From contig JAFZWH010000013.1 in NCBI GenBank assembly GCA_017617415.1, positions 22,522-86,521 of the forward strand: a DNA stretch of 64,000 nucleotides, read 5' to 3'. Position 1 is the first letter of the stretch. The number at the start of each line of letters is the position of its first letter. Positions 50,881-59,638 of this stretch are shown in pieces. Under the pieces are notes generated by a model. It worked only from the letters and a program-made list of their open reading frames with translations. It ran no database searches and was not told the origin of the DNA. Source of the DNA: Victivallales bacterium (GTDB taxonomy: Bacteria > Verrucomicrobiota > Lentisphaeria > Oligosphaerales > Oligosphaeraceae). Made by a program: the position numbers and the translations under genes.

Positions 50881-52197
50881 ATGGGATTAGAGAATTTTCA
50901 GGACAAGTCATCGCTGACGCCAGAGCCGCTGAAAGCGTATTTAGTGGGCTTTTTGCATTCGGGAGACGAGCCGTTTCAGACCGAGAGTCTGCTTGCCGAA
51001 CTGGCGGAGCTGTGTTCCACGTGCGGAATGGTGGTGGTCGGGGCGGAAATCGCGAAAATCCGTGCCATCGACCCGGGAACGATTCTGGGGAAGGGCAAGC
51101 TCGCAGATGTGCTGGAGACCGCCGAACGTCTTGGTGCGGATGTGGTGGTTACCGATGATGTCCTCTCGCCCTCTCAGCAACGCAATTGGGAGAAGCGCAC
51201 CAAACTGGCAGTCATCGACCGACAGGAGGTCATCTTGGACATCTTTGCCGCTCGGGCGCAGACGCGCGAGGCACGCTTGCAGGTGGAGCTGGCAAAGGCA
51301 AACTACGACTTGCCGCGGCTGGTGCGCAAGTGGGGGCACCTGAACCGCCAGCGTGGCGCGGCGGGCGGTCGCGGCGGTCGTGCGCAGGGCGAACAGCAGT
51401 TGGAGCTGGACTCCCGTCAGGTTCGTGCAAAGATTCAGAAGTTGAATGACGAGCTGGCGGAGGTTCGCAAGCAGCGCGGCGTCCAGCGCAGCGCGCGGCT
51501 GGTCAAGCCGGTGCCCGTGATTGCAATCGTGGGTTACACGAACGCCGGGAAGTCGTCGTTGCTGAACCGCCTGACCAATGCCGAGGTGCTGGTGGAGAAC
51601 AAGCTCTTCGCCACGCTCGATCCCACCGTGAGACGTTTCGCTTTGCCAGGTGGTCAGGAGGTCTTGCTGGCGGACACCGTTGGTTTCGTGCGAAAGCTGC
51701 CGCACTTGCTGATTGACGCCTTCAAGTCCACGCTGGAGGAGACCAAGTTGGCTGACTACATCTTGGAAGTGCTGGACGCCAATGATCCGAATCTGACCGA
51801 GCACCACGATACCACGCAGGAGGTCCTGGCGCAGATTGGCGTGGGGCCCAAGCCTGCGCTGATGGTCTTCAACAAGTGGGATTTGCTTGATGCGGAAGAG
51901 AAGGCCGCATTGCGCTTCAAGTATCCCGAGGCGTTGGCGATTTCCGTCAAGACAGGCGAGGGCGTGCCGACGCTGGTGAACCGCATCGCCCTGCGGGTCA
52001 AGGCGCTGATGCCGTTTCGCAGTTACTGTTTCCCGCATAGCGCATACACCGAATTGGCGCAACTGCGGAAGTACTGCTTCATTGAAAAGGAGGAGTTCTT
52101 GGAGGATGGCGTGCATGTCGAGGCGCGTGTTCCACTTAGCCACCTCAGCCGCTGGGATGCCTTTCTGGAACCAGTGCAGAAGCCACCATTGCCTTAG
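50881..52197 (+). CDS. hflX: GTPase HflX
   Basis: Ribosome-splitting GTPase of 438 aa. The N-terminal HflX domain (PGTILGKGKLADV; DDVLSPSQQRNWEKRTKLAVIDRQEVILDIFA) is followed by the helical linker with RKWGHLNRQRGAAGGRGG. The G domain has G1 GYTNAGKSSLLN (about 215), G3 DTVGFVRKLPHLLIDAFKSTLEE and G4 NKWD. Everything is as expected; the linker Gly/Arg-rich segment is typical. Confidence 0.96.
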   Translation: MGLENFQDKSSLTPEPLKAYLVGFLHSGDEPFQTESLLAELAELCSTCGMVVVGAEIAKIRAIDPGTILGKGKLADVLETAERLGADVVVTDDVLSPSQQRNWEKRTKLAVIDRQEVILDIFAARAQTREARLQVELAKANYDLPRLVRKWGHLNRQRGAAGGRGGRAQGEQQLELDSRQVRAKIQKLNDELAEVRKQRGVQRSARLVKPVPVIAIVGYTNAGKSSLLNRLTNAEVLVENKLFATLDPTVRRFALPGGQEVLLADTVGFVRKLPHLLIDAFKSTLEETKLADYILEVLDANDPNLTEHHDTTQEVLAQIGVGPKPALMVFNKWDLLDAEEKAALRFKYPEALAISVKTGEGVPTLVNRIALRVKALMPFRSYCFPHSAYTELAQLRKYCFIEKEEFLEDGVHVEARVPLSHLSRWDAFLEPVQKPPLP

Positions 52198-52210
52198 CCG
52201 CCCGAATCCC

Positions 52211-52295
52211 TGCGGTTTCCGCGCCGCGACCCTACAATTCTACGGGAGCTGCGCCCCCGAACCCCCGCCCCCTCATTCCTCATTCCTCATTCCTC
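52211..52295. repeat. Boundary module before mutL: CCCC-rich segment and CTCATTC heptamers (copy 2)
   Basis: CCTGCGG, then TACAATTCTACGGG (52233-52246), a C-rich stretch, then CTCATTC at 52272, 52279 and 52286 and a partial unit running into the mutL ATG. The parts are those of the module at 6748-6809, in a different order. Confidence 0.85.
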
Positions 52296-54179
52296 ATGGG
52301 CATCATCAAGATACTTCCAGCCGAAGTCGCCGGGCGCATCGCCGCCGGCGAGGTCATCGAGCGACCGGCCTCCGTCATCAAAGAGCTGGTCGAGAACTCG
52401 ATTGACGCAGGTGCCACGCGCATCCGTGTGGTGACGGAGCAGGGTGGCCAGAAGCTGATGCAGGTGGTGGACAATGGTCGGGGGATGGACCGCGAGGATG
52501 CGATTATGTGCCTCTCCGCACACGCTACCAGCAAGATATCACGCGAGGGCGATGTCGGTCAGATTGTGACTTTGGGCTTCCGCGGCGAGGCACTGCCGTC
52601 GATTTCCAGCGTCTCGCGTTTCGAGATGCAGACGCGTCAGCCGGAGTCGCTCACGGGCACGGAGGTCATTGTCAACAACGGCGTGATTCAGGATGTGCGA
52701 GACTGCGGTTGCGCCCCAGGCACCAGCATCAAGGTCGCCTGGCTCTTCGGCAATCTCCCTGCCCGCCGGAAGTTCCTCAAAGGCCCTGCGACGGAAGACG
52801 ACCATATCCAGGAGATGATTCTGCTCTTGGCGCTCTCTCGACCGGATATCGCCTTCGAGTTGGTCCAAAACGGTCGGTCGGTCATCCGTGTGCCCGCTTC
52901 CAACGACTTGGGAACGCGAATCCAGTTGCTATTGGGAGCGGATGCCTTTGCCGCGATGCTTCCCGTGAATTACGTCGAGGATGGCATTCAGGTGCGCGGC
53001 TTCATCAGCAAGCCTGGCTTCACCCGAAGCAACCGTCGCGACCAGCGTGTAGTAATCAATGGCCGTGCCGCCTCGGCGGAGACGGTCTTTTTTGCCATCC
53101 GCGAGGCATACGATGCGCTGGTGATGAAGGGCCGCTACCCCGGTGTGGTTCTCTATCTGGATTTGGCGCCGGAGCGCGTGGATGTGAATGTCCACCCTGC
53201 CAAACGCGAGGTGCGTTTCCGAGAGCCGATGCGTGTGGCGAAGGTTGTTGGGACGGCCTTGCGCAATGCATTGCGTAATCTGGCGGGACTGGATTCATTG
53301 TCGTGGGATGAAACGCAAAATCCTTTTGGCGACCCGCAAGTGCAACCGGTATCGGACAATGAGTCGCCCACCTTGACCGATACCACGCCGAAGGCGGATG
53401 CACTATCGCCAAATCCGATTGAACCGCAAGAAGTTGTTCCTCCGTTAGTGGCGACTCCTGCACCGATTGTTTTCCAGCCAATTCAGAGTCCGTTACCCTT
53501 TGCGCCGACCGTGAGCCAGCCGCCAGTTCATTCGGAGGCGGAGAGTGGGTCGCCACATGCGGGGGTATCGGATTGGAAGATGGTTCAGCCTCAGACTGTG
53601 GAGGCTGCTTTGCCGGACGGCATCCGTCTGCTTGGTCCTTTGCATCAGGGCTATCTGCTTGCCGAAGGGCGTGAAGGGCTGATTGTGGTGAATGTCCGCG
53701 CCGCCTCCCAGCGAATCCTCTTTGAGCGCATGCTGGCGAATCTGAAACAAAAGAAGGTCAACCAGCAGCCGTTGCTGATTCCCGTGACCATCAACCTGGC
53801 GGTGGATGAGGCGCGGCTGCTCGCTCGGCAACTGGAGCACTTTGCCTCGTTGGGATACACGATTGAGGAATTCGGAGGAAACGCCTTTGTAATCACCGCA
53901 GTGCCGGCGAACCTCCCGGACAGCGACCTGGGAACCGCGATGCGAGACATCCTCAGCGATTTGCGGAGGGACACGGTGACCAACCGCCAGAGTGCGATGC
54001 ACCTGGCGCAGACCGCGAGCCGTCATGCCGTGCGCGTGAAACAGGAACTCTCGCCGATGGAACAGCAGACACTCTTGCGTGACCTGCTGAAATGCGAAAT
54101 GCCATACGCGGATGCCTCCGGACTGCCCACGATGGTGCATATCACCTATTCCGAACTCCAGAAGCGCTTCAAGTCATAA
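52296..54179 (+). CDS. mutL: DNA mismatch repair protein MutL
   Basis: A 627-aa MutL. The GHKL ATPase domain is canonical: IIKILPAEVAGRIAAGEVIERPASVIKELVENSIDAGA, DNGRGM and GFRGEAL. A Pro/Ser-rich linker spans about residues 340-430. The C-terminal dimerisation domain lacks the endonuclease motif: the DQHAxxE region reads V-V-N-V-R-A-A-S-Q-R (about 464-473), and the final CPHGRP-type zinc motif reads D-A-S-G-L-P-T-M. So it is predicted non-nicking. The start ATG lies in the last unit of a CTCATTC array, without a visible Shine-Dalgarno. Confidence 0.94.
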   Translation: MGIIKILPAEVAGRIAAGEVIERPASVIKELVENSIDAGATRIRVVTEQGGQKLMQVVDNGRGMDREDAIMCLSAHATSKISREGDVGQIVTLGFRGEALPSISSVSRFEMQTRQPESLTGTEVIVNNGVIQDVRDCGCAPGTSIKVAWLFGNLPARRKFLKGPATEDDHIQEMILLLALSRPDIAFELVQNGRSVIRVPASNDLGTRIQLLLGADAFAAMLPVNYVEDGIQVRGFISKPGFTRSNRRDQRVVINGRAASAETVFFAIREAYDALVMKGRYPGVVLYLDLAPERVDVNVHPAKREVRFREPMRVAKVVGTALRNALRNLAGLDSLSWDETQNPFGDPQVQPVSDNESPTLTDTTPKADALSPNPIEPQEVVPPLVATPAPIVFQPIQSPLPFAPTVSQPPVHSEAESGSPHAGVSDWKMVQPQTVEAALPDGIRLLGPLHQGYLLAEGREGLIVVNVRAASQRILFERMLANLKQKKVNQQPLLIPVTINLAVDEARLLARQLEHFASLGYTIEEFGGNAFVITAVPANLPDSDLGTAMRDILSDLRRDTVTNRQSAMHLAQTASRHAVRVKQELSPMEQQTLLRDLLKCEMPYADASGLPTMVHITYSELQKRFKS

Positions 54180-54206
54180 AAAAGCCGCGGCTTGGAAACC
54201 GCGGCT
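54178..54206 (-). terminator. Rho-independent terminator of minus-strand pseudopilin gene
   Basis: AGCCGCGG (54183-54190) pairs with CCGCGGCT (54199-54206). On the minus strand the stem is followed by TTTTTT, so it terminates the pseudopilin transcript, and may also work for mutL. Confidence 0.85.
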
Positions 54207-54238
54207 GTCATGCATATTGTTATTGTGTGCTGAGAGAA

Positions 54239-54982
54239 TCAGGGAAGATCGCCGCCCAGCGGATACCAGCGGGCGTTGCTTGTGTTATCGCATTGGTCGA
54301 AAGGAGGCAGCTTGTACGGATTCTTTTCCGCAGTGTAGAGTTTGTTTTGCAGGCCTCCGCAGTTGGTCTTGAGGTTTGTGATATGTCCATCTGCGAAAGC
54401 CATGTTGGCGCTGTCAGAGTGACGGCCGTCCAATGCACCGTTGTCATTGTCAGGGAAGGCATGGCTGAGAACCAAATAACCGCTTAAATTGTCGCCGGAG
54501 GTGCGGTAGTAGGCGTCGGCCAAGTAGTAGTAATTGGAGGGGCGGCGAATCTTGTCCAGCCGGTCTCTGACAAGGGTGTTGTTGTCATTGAGTCCGAAGT
54601 GGACATACTGTAGTTTCGCGTTCCAGTAGTCGTCTTGGGAAATGCCGTTGAGGTCCGCCTCTGTGGTATGGAGAGCAGGGCACAGGAACATCTTAAGACT
54701 GAGACCGTTCTTTTGCCTGAGCAGACCAGGCCAACGCAGATATGCGTCAGTGCCGGCAGACGGGACAGCCACCTGGTAGTTGGTGGGCGGCGCGACACCG
54801 TCATTGCTGTCGGCGTACATTATCAAAGTGAGCGTGATTTGCTTCAGATTATTGAGGCACGAAGTTGTCCGCGCCTTCTCGCGTGCCTTAGAGAGAGCGG
54901 GGAGGAGCAGTCCCGCCAGAATCGCGATAATGGCGATGACGACCAGCAGTTCAATCAAGGTGAAGGATTTGCGCATTTTCAT
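54239..54982 (-). CDS. Pseudopilin with H-x9-DG motif
   Basis: A 247-aa prepilin-like protein. The N-terminus [44 protein letters not shown] has the cleavage/methylation motif. The C-terminus has H-x9-DG ([14 protein letters not shown]). It is a third, more diverged member of the family seen at 36-38 kb. No linked hydrolase or regulator is adjacent. ATG 54976 is a second possible start. A strong terminator follows. Confidence 0.92.
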   Translation of the reverse strand: MKMRKSFTLIELLVVIAIIAILAGLLLPALSKAREKARTTSCLNNLKQITLTLIMYADSNDGVAPPTNYQVAVPSAGTDAYLRWPGLLRQKNGLSLKMFLCPALHTTEADLNGISQDDYWNAKLQYVHFGLNDNNTLVRDRLDKIRRPSNYYYLADAYYRTSGDNLSGYLVLSHAFPDNDNGALDGRHSDSANMAFADGHITNLKTNCGGLQNKLYTAEKNPYKLPPFDQCDNTSNARWYPLGGDLP

Positions 54983-55085
54983 TTTTTTGGGGGAGAAAAG
55001 TGATGTGGAAACATGGCGAATTGTTATAATTTACCACATCATTTGAATTTATATGGCATAACGGAGCAAATTTCGGCCATTTAAG

Positions 55086-56249
55086 CTATTCTGCCTTTAC
55101 GGCAAGACGCGTCTCTTCATCGATTTGCGCCGGAACGATGCCCCGATATCGGATTTCGACGGCGTATTGGTCGGCAATGGCCTGGGCGAGTCGGTTGAGA
55201 ATGCAGGCGTCCATGCGGGTGATGGGCTTCTCCTCAGGCAGATAGGGCCAGGCGGCCGGGGCCAGCATCAGTAGATTGCCCTTCGCGCATTGGTCAAAGA
55301 GCCGACCACCAGGCTTGCCGAGGGTGCTGAAGCCCTTGTTTGCCAGTACAATAACTTTGTAGCCAGCCTGGCAGGCCTGACGGACGATCTCCTTTTCGCC
55401 ATGGCTGATGCATGGTGACACCAGTACCGCGCCGTGAGCGGCGGTTCCAAGCAGACCGGCGAGCTTTTCCTGGAAATCCGGCGTGCACATAGCCGGCGGG
55501 GCGTCTTTGAGCAGGGTGCCGTCGAAGGTGCGCTGATAGGCGAAATGGCTCCGGGAGCATTGGACCTGCAGGCGGGTTGGCGCTTCCAGCAGGTGCTGAT
55601 TGCCGATGGCGGAGAAGTGGGCGGTGACTTCAGAGCCGAGGCGTAGCCGAACTGGCAGGTCGCGGAGGAGAGTGAAGCACTCCGGATGGACGCGCTTTTC
55701 CCAGAGCCGGCGCGGATTGGCGCGCAGATAGGCCAGGGCATTGGCGACTGCCGTATCATCGAAGAGAATATTATCCACATAGCCGGGGGAGAATAAGGGA
55801 CCCGCGCTTGGCAGCGCGGGCGCACAATCCCCTGCCAAGCCGGGGGCTTCCCAATAGATTTTCGAGCAGCCGCCTTTGAAACCGCGAAGGGCGATGCCCA
55901 GCGGCTTGGCAAGGCGCCGAAATGCCCGCAACACGAAATGCAGGTGTTCGGGCATCAGCTGGTAGCCAAGCACTTCAAGGCCAGGCGAGAATTCCGGGAT
56001 ACGCAATAGATGCGCTTCTATGCGTTGCCCCAGTTCGGTTAACGCGATGTGCGCATCGGCCGCGCAGGTTCCCGCCAGTTGCCCCAGAAGGGGAATTCGG
56101 CGGTTTTTCTGCGTAAGTGTAATCAAGTATGCGCCCAGTCCGCTATAATCCCAGTTGTGGCAGCGCCGCCCCATCTGATGGATGGTATTGCGGATCCAGG
56201 CGCCCAGTTCTTCATCGTAGTGCCATTGGCTGGTAGGGGAATTCGGCAT
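55086..56249 (-). CDS. Y1 (IS200/REP-type) transposase with DprA-like C-terminal domain
   Basis: A 387-aa single-strand transposase related to REP-associated tyrosine transposases. The Y1 domain shows GAYLITLTQKNRR (residues 39-51), the H-u-H motif L-M-P-E-H102-L-H104-F, and the catalytic Tyr157 in S-P-G-Y-V-D-N-I-L. Residues about 137-154 (GLAGDCAPALPSAGPLF) come from a REP hairpin inserted in frame. The C-terminal 150 residues (GAVLVSPCISHGEKEIVRQACQAGYKVIVLANKGFS...GNLLMLAP) resemble a DprA/LOG-type Rossmann domain. The ATG at 56249 is selected since upstream frame residues are REP-derived. Confidence 0.85.
   Translation of the reverse strand: MPNSPTSQWHYDEELGAWIRNTIHQMGRRCHNWDYSGLGAYLITLTQKNRRIPLLGQLAGTCAADAHIALTELGQRIEAHLLRIPEFSPGLEVLGYQLMPEHLHFVLRAFRRLAKPLGIALRGFKGGCSKIYWEAPGLAGDCAPALPSAGPLFSPGYVDNILFDDTAVANALAYLRANPRRLWEKRVHPECFTLLRDLPVRLRLGSEVTAHFSAIGNQHLLEAPTRLQVQCSRSHFAYQRTFDGTLLKDAPPAMCTPDFQEKLAGLLGTAAHGAVLVSPCISHGEKEIVRQACQAGYKVIVLANKGFSTLGKPGGRLFDQCAKGNLLMLAPAAWPYLPEEKPITRMDACILNRLAQAIADQYAVEIRYRGIVPAQIDEETRLAVKAE
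55799..55851. repeat. REP hairpin inside transposase gene
   Basis: CCCGCGCT-TGGC-AGCGCGGG (55801-55820) followed by GCGCACAA and CCAAGCCGGGGGCTT. This is a shortened copy of the REP unit in the upstream region 56257-56452 and it keeps the reading frame of the transposase, encoding 18 extra residues just before the catalytic Tyr. Confidence 0.85.
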
Positions 56250-56256
56250 GGTTTTA

Positions 56257-56452
56257 AGCCCCGGGCTATAAAGAGCCCGGGCGGGGGGAAGACCCGCGCT
56301 TTGCAGCGCGGGCGCACAAGTGGCGGCGGTACGATGTGCGGGGGTGCATGTGCGCCCCGGCGGGGGAAGACCCGCGCTTTTGCGCGGGCGCACAAGTGGC
56401 GGTACGGTGTGCGGGGGGTGCATGTGCGCCCCGGCTGCAAGCCGGGGGCTTC
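56257..56452. repeat. REP cluster (four hairpins, one unit duplicated)
   Basis: Four perfect stems: CCCGGGCT/AGCCCGGG (56260-56281), CCCGCGCT/AGCGCGGG (56293-56312), CCCGCGC/GCGCGGG (56371-56388) and CCCCGGC/GCCGGGG (56429-56447). The unit that starts GACCCGCGCT and ends GCATGTGCGCCCCGG occurs twice in tandem. It fills the gap between the transposase start and the Nif3-like gene end and is the expected substrate of the transposase. Confidence 0.9.
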
Positions 56453-57223
56453 TTACATCCCGGTTGGCACATCCAGCCATTCTACTGGCAAGTCGGGGAA
56501 TTTCAGCCGTACGGCGTTCATCACCGCCTTGGGACCGGTGGTCTCGGTGGCGTAGTGCCCAGCAATAATGACTGAAATGCCCAGTTCCTTGGCGGTGTGG
56601 TAGCGTTGGTGGAGCATCTCGCCAGTCAGAAAGGCATCTACGGGGAGGGCGGCCGCCTCCTCAATCGAGTCATCTCCTCCGCCGGAGACAATGGCGATGG
56701 AGCGGATGGGTTTTCCGCCGCGATTGTCAAGGATACGACAGGCAGTGGGTAGGGCCTTGTTTAGTTTCTCCGCAATGGCTTCCAGCGTGGTCGGCTCGGC
56801 ATAATTGCCATAATAACCGATTTGAAGTCCGTGATATTCTGCGAACGGATGGCGCAACTCTGGTGAAAGTCCCACCAAGGCGGCGAGTTGCGCGTTATTC
56901 CCGACAGTCTTTTGGGCATCCAGCGGCAAATGCACCGCATAGAGGGAGATGCCATGGTTCAGAAGCGTCCGAAGACGATTGGCGTGGATGCCCGTGATGT
57001 ATGGCAGGCCGCCGCCCCAGCTGAGACCATGGTGGCAGAAGAGGAAGTCCGCGCCCGACTGTGCCGCTCGCTCGAAGGTCTCCAGGCATGCATCCACGGC
57101 AAAAGCTGCCTTGCGGATGGTGGCATTGCCATCGACTTGCAGGCCGTTGTTGGAGTAGTCTTGAACGGAGTAGTCAGCGAAAAGACCATCCAGAAAACTC
57201 GTGAGTTGTTTTAGTAAAAGCAT
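56453..57223 (-). CDS. Nif3-like dinuclear metal centre protein (YbgI/DUF34 family)
   Basis: A 256-aa member of the Nif3 family, hexameric rings with a di-metal site. Metal ligands are visible in FLFCHHGLSWGGG (about residues 60-72) and in the C-terminal VIIAGHYATETTGPKAV. The domain with SGGGDDSIEEAAALPVDAFLTGE is typical. Some family members act as GTP cyclohydrolase I type 2, but in general function is unsettled. It is divergent from the radical SAM genes. Confidence 0.92.
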   Translation of the reverse strand: MLLLKQLTSFLDGLFADYSVQDYSNNGLQVDGNATIRKAAFAVDACLETFERAAQSGADFLFCHHGLSWGGGLPYITGIHANRLRTLLNHGISLYAVHLPLDAQKTVGNNAQLAALVGLSPELRHPFAEYHGLQIGYYGNYAEPTTLEAIAEKLNKALPTACRILDNRGGKPIRSIAIVSGGGDDSIEEAAALPVDAFLTGEMLHQRYHTAKELGISVIIAGHYATETTGPKAVMNAVRLKFPDLPVEWLDVPTGM

Positions 57224-57443
57224 AATTGACTGTTAATGAATGAGATGAGTTGTATTTTTTTGACTTCTTGTAGGGTCGCTTTGGGCTGAAGTCGCCATTG
57301 TCTCTTTTCATAATATAGCAGTGCGGACCGGAAAAGAGGTCCGCCGATGTTATGTGATACATTAGGAGGAAAGCAACCAAAGTGATATATTATGCCGATA
57401 GAAAGCTTGTGCCTGCTCAAGTTCAAATTTTGGAATCGGTGTC
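57224..57443. other. Divergent intergenic region with 7-bp hairpin
   Basis: No gene is supported. It holds the divergent promoters for the Nif3-like gene and the first radical SAM gene. An inverted repeat GCGGACC/GGTCCGC (57323-57344) and TATATTA near 57384 are present, plus an isolated GGAGGAAAG at 57364 that has no matching start at the usual distance. Confidence 0.4.
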
Positions 57444-58346
57444 GTGAAACTGTCTTCGTTTGTCTATTTTGCCTGGTTTGGTCTTCGGACGATATTGTTT
57501 CGGGAGAAGAAGCCGATTCTGGGGACGGTGATTCTCACGGACCGCTGCAACCTGAAATGCCGTCATTGCTCGGTCAACAACATCACCTCTCGGATTCATC
57601 CATACGCTCAGATTCAGGCGGAGATGCGTCAGTTGTACTCGCTGGGAGTTCGGATTCTCTTCTTCTGTGGCGGCGAGACCTTCCTCTGGGAGGACAATGG
57701 TCATACTCTGCGCGACTTGGTCAATGAGGCGCACCAGATGGGGTTCCGAATTGTCAACACAGTCACCAACGGGACCTTCCCCATCGATCTCCCCGAGGCG
57801 GATTTGATTCTGCTCAGCCTTGACGGAGACCGCGAGAGGCACAATCTGATTCGGGGTGACACCTACGACCGTATCCTGGAGAACATCCGCAACGCCACTT
57901 CGCGGAACATCGTTCTCTACATGGCGATCAACCAGCTCAACAAGGATGCCATCGACAGCGTCATCCAGACGGCCACAGAGGAACCCAATGTCAAGGCGGT
58001 CTCCTTCAATTTCCACACGCCGTATCCCGACACGGCCGAGTTGGTCCTAAGTCGCGAAGAGAAGCGCCGCTGTTGCGACCTCATCGCCCGTCGCATGGCG
58101 GAGGGCGCGCCGGTCTTCAATCTCAAGAGCGCCTTCCCGTATTTGGTGGCGAACTCCTTTCCGACGCCATGCCATCAGTGTCTGGTGATTGAGGACGGCA
58201 AAATCAGCGTCTGCGGTCGTTGCATCGAGGTTCCCGGTCTCTGCGAGCAATGCGGGTATTTCTTCGTGGCGGAATACACGCTGCTGTTCCGAGGGAATCC
58301 GCGCGTCCTCCTGGAGATGCTCTGTACCTACCCGAAATATCTCTGA
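57444..58346 (+). CDS. Radical SAM protein with Cys-rich C-terminus
   Basis: A 300-aa radical SAM protein. The 4Fe-4S site is C-N-L-K-C-R-H-C (about residues 35-42). The GGETFLWED segment and the SLDGDRERHNLIRG block are typical of SPASM/MoaA-like enzymes. The C-terminal 70 residues hold Cys pairs (CHQCLV, CGRC, CEQC), suggesting an auxiliary cluster. The N-terminus has a hydrophobic stretch (FVYFAWFGLRTILF), perhaps membrane-attached. Start is a GTG without a clear Shine-Dalgarno. It runs 10 bp before the second radical SAM gene, so they form a unit. Substrate unknown. Confidence 0.83.
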   Translation: MKLSSFVYFAWFGLRTILFREKKPILGTVILTDRCNLKCRHCSVNNITSRIHPYAQIQAEMRQLYSLGVRILFFCGGETFLWEDNGHTLRDLVNEAHQMGFRIVNTVTNGTFPIDLPEADLILLSLDGDRERHNLIRGDTYDRILENIRNATSRNIVLYMAINQLNKDAIDSVIQTATEEPNVKAVSFNFHTPYPDTAELVLSREEKRRCCDLIARRMAEGAPVFNLKSAFPYLVANSFPTPCHQCLVIEDGKISVCGRCIEVPGLCEQCGYFFVAEYTLLFRGNPRVLLEMLCTYPKYL

Positions 58347-58356
58347 ACGACTTCGC

Positions 58357-59616
58357 ATGGGCATTCTCACTACATTGACGCGGATGTGGCTCTTGCGCTC
58401 TTTCCGCCCATTCACTTTCCAGGCCGACTCCGGCGAATGTCCGCCTGAGGCGATGGAGGGAATGACGCCGGGGCTCTATGTCCATATCCCGTTCTGCCGG
58501 ACCCTCTGCAATTTCTGCCCATACTGCAAAGTCCGCTATTCGCGGGAACTCTGTGAACGGTATCTCCAGGCGCTCCGGCAGGAAATCGAGTTGGTCGCCA
58601 AGGCGCAGGGCGCTTCCAGCCTGCGGGCCTCCTCGCTCTATTTCGGAGGCGGTTCTCCCGCATTGGCTGCCGAACACCTCGGGGAGCTCATCACGACACT
58701 CCGGAGCCATTTCGACATCACGGACGGCATTGGCTTAGAACTCCATCCCGACGACGTCACGGTGCCGATCCTGCAGACCCTCAAGGACGCCGGCGTCACG
58801 CGGGTGAGCATCGGCATCCAGTCCTTCCAGGAGAAATTCCAGCGGCTCCTCGGACGGAAGCCCGTCAACCCCCAGGCGATGGCCCATGCTCTCCAATGCG
58901 TCCCCTTCGAGACGGTCTCCATGGACTTCATCTTCGCGCTGCCAGGACAGACAGCCGAGGACCTCCGGCGGGACGCGGAACAGGCCTTTGTTTGTGGCGC
59001 GAACCATGTCGCCATCTATCCTTTTATCCAGTTCACCTTCACCGAGAGCCGGACGCCTACCATGCCCAAAGCAGCCAAACGCCGGCTGCTGGATGAAGTC
59101 ACGGACTTTTTCGCGGCGACGGGCTGTCATCGCGACTCCATCTGGACTTTCGCCCGAAACGAGAGCCACCGCTATTCCTCGATGACCCGCGATAACTTTC
59201 TGGGCTTCGGGTGTTCGGCGACCACGCTGTCCAGACACCAATTCCGCATCAACACCTTCTCGGTGGAGGAATACTGCCGTCGTCTGGACGAAGGGCGGCT
59301 GCCGACTTCCCTGCGGCTTGATTTCACCGTCCGCCAGCGGATGGTCTATTGGATTTTCTGGAAAATCTACACTACCCGGCTTCCGGTATGCGAGTTCGAG
59401 CAGTTCTTCGGCGTGCCCCTCATGCGCGTCTTTGGCAGGGAAATCCAATTGGCGAAGTGGCTGGGTTTCGTTACCGAGGCGGACGGAGTTTTGCAGCTCA
59501 CGCGCAAAGGCGTTTTCTATTTCCATCACTACGAGAACTACTATACCTTGGCCTATATCGACAAGATGTGGGGGCTGATGCGCGAGACGCCTTTCCCGAA
59601 GCGACTTACGTTATAA
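58357..59616 (+). CDS. HemW/coproporphyrinogen oxidase-like radical SAM protein
   Basis: A 419-aa radical SAM protein of the HemN/HemW-like class. The cluster motif is C-R-T-L-C-N-F-C-x-Y-C (C-x3-C-x2-C-x2-C, about residues 48-58) within VHIPFCRTLCNFCPYC. SIGIQSFQEKFQRLLGR and VSMDFIFALPGQT fit the HemN family. A hydrophobic N-terminus (MGILTTLTRMWLLRSFRPF) matches its partner. Members of this subgroup are often not oxygen-independent coproporphyrinogen oxidases; function is open. The ATG at 58357 is preferred over the longer upstream frame. Confidence 0.85.
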   Translation: MGILTTLTRMWLLRSFRPFTFQADSGECPPEAMEGMTPGLYVHIPFCRTLCNFCPYCKVRYSRELCERYLQALRQEIELVAKAQGASSLRASSLYFGGGSPALAAEHLGELITTLRSHFDITDGIGLELHPDDVTVPILQTLKDAGVTRVSIGIQSFQEKFQRLLGRKPVNPQAMAHALQCVPFETVSMDFIFALPGQTAEDLRRDAEQAFVCGANHVAIYPFIQFTFTESRTPTMPKAAKRRLLDEVTDFFAATGCHRDSIWTFARNESHRYSSMTRDNFLGFGCSATTLSRHQFRINTFSVEEYCRRLDEGRLPTSLRLDFTVRQRMVYWIFWKIYTTRLPVCEFEQFFGVPLMRVFGREIQLAKWLGFVTEADGVLQLTRKGVFYFHHYENYYTLAYIDKMWGLMRETPFPKRLTL

Positions 59617-59638
59617 AGACCGCTCTGGCATCGCGGTC

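Noticed and set aside
56249..56480. N-terminal extension of the Y1 transposase (77 residues, Pro/Arg rich)
   Set aside because: The residues are translated REP hairpins; the family-like N-terminus begins at MPNSPTS.
57392..57727. Leader peptide or RiPP precursor before the radical SAM pair
   Set aside because: The frame mostly overlaps the radical SAM gene out of phase and has no core-peptide features.
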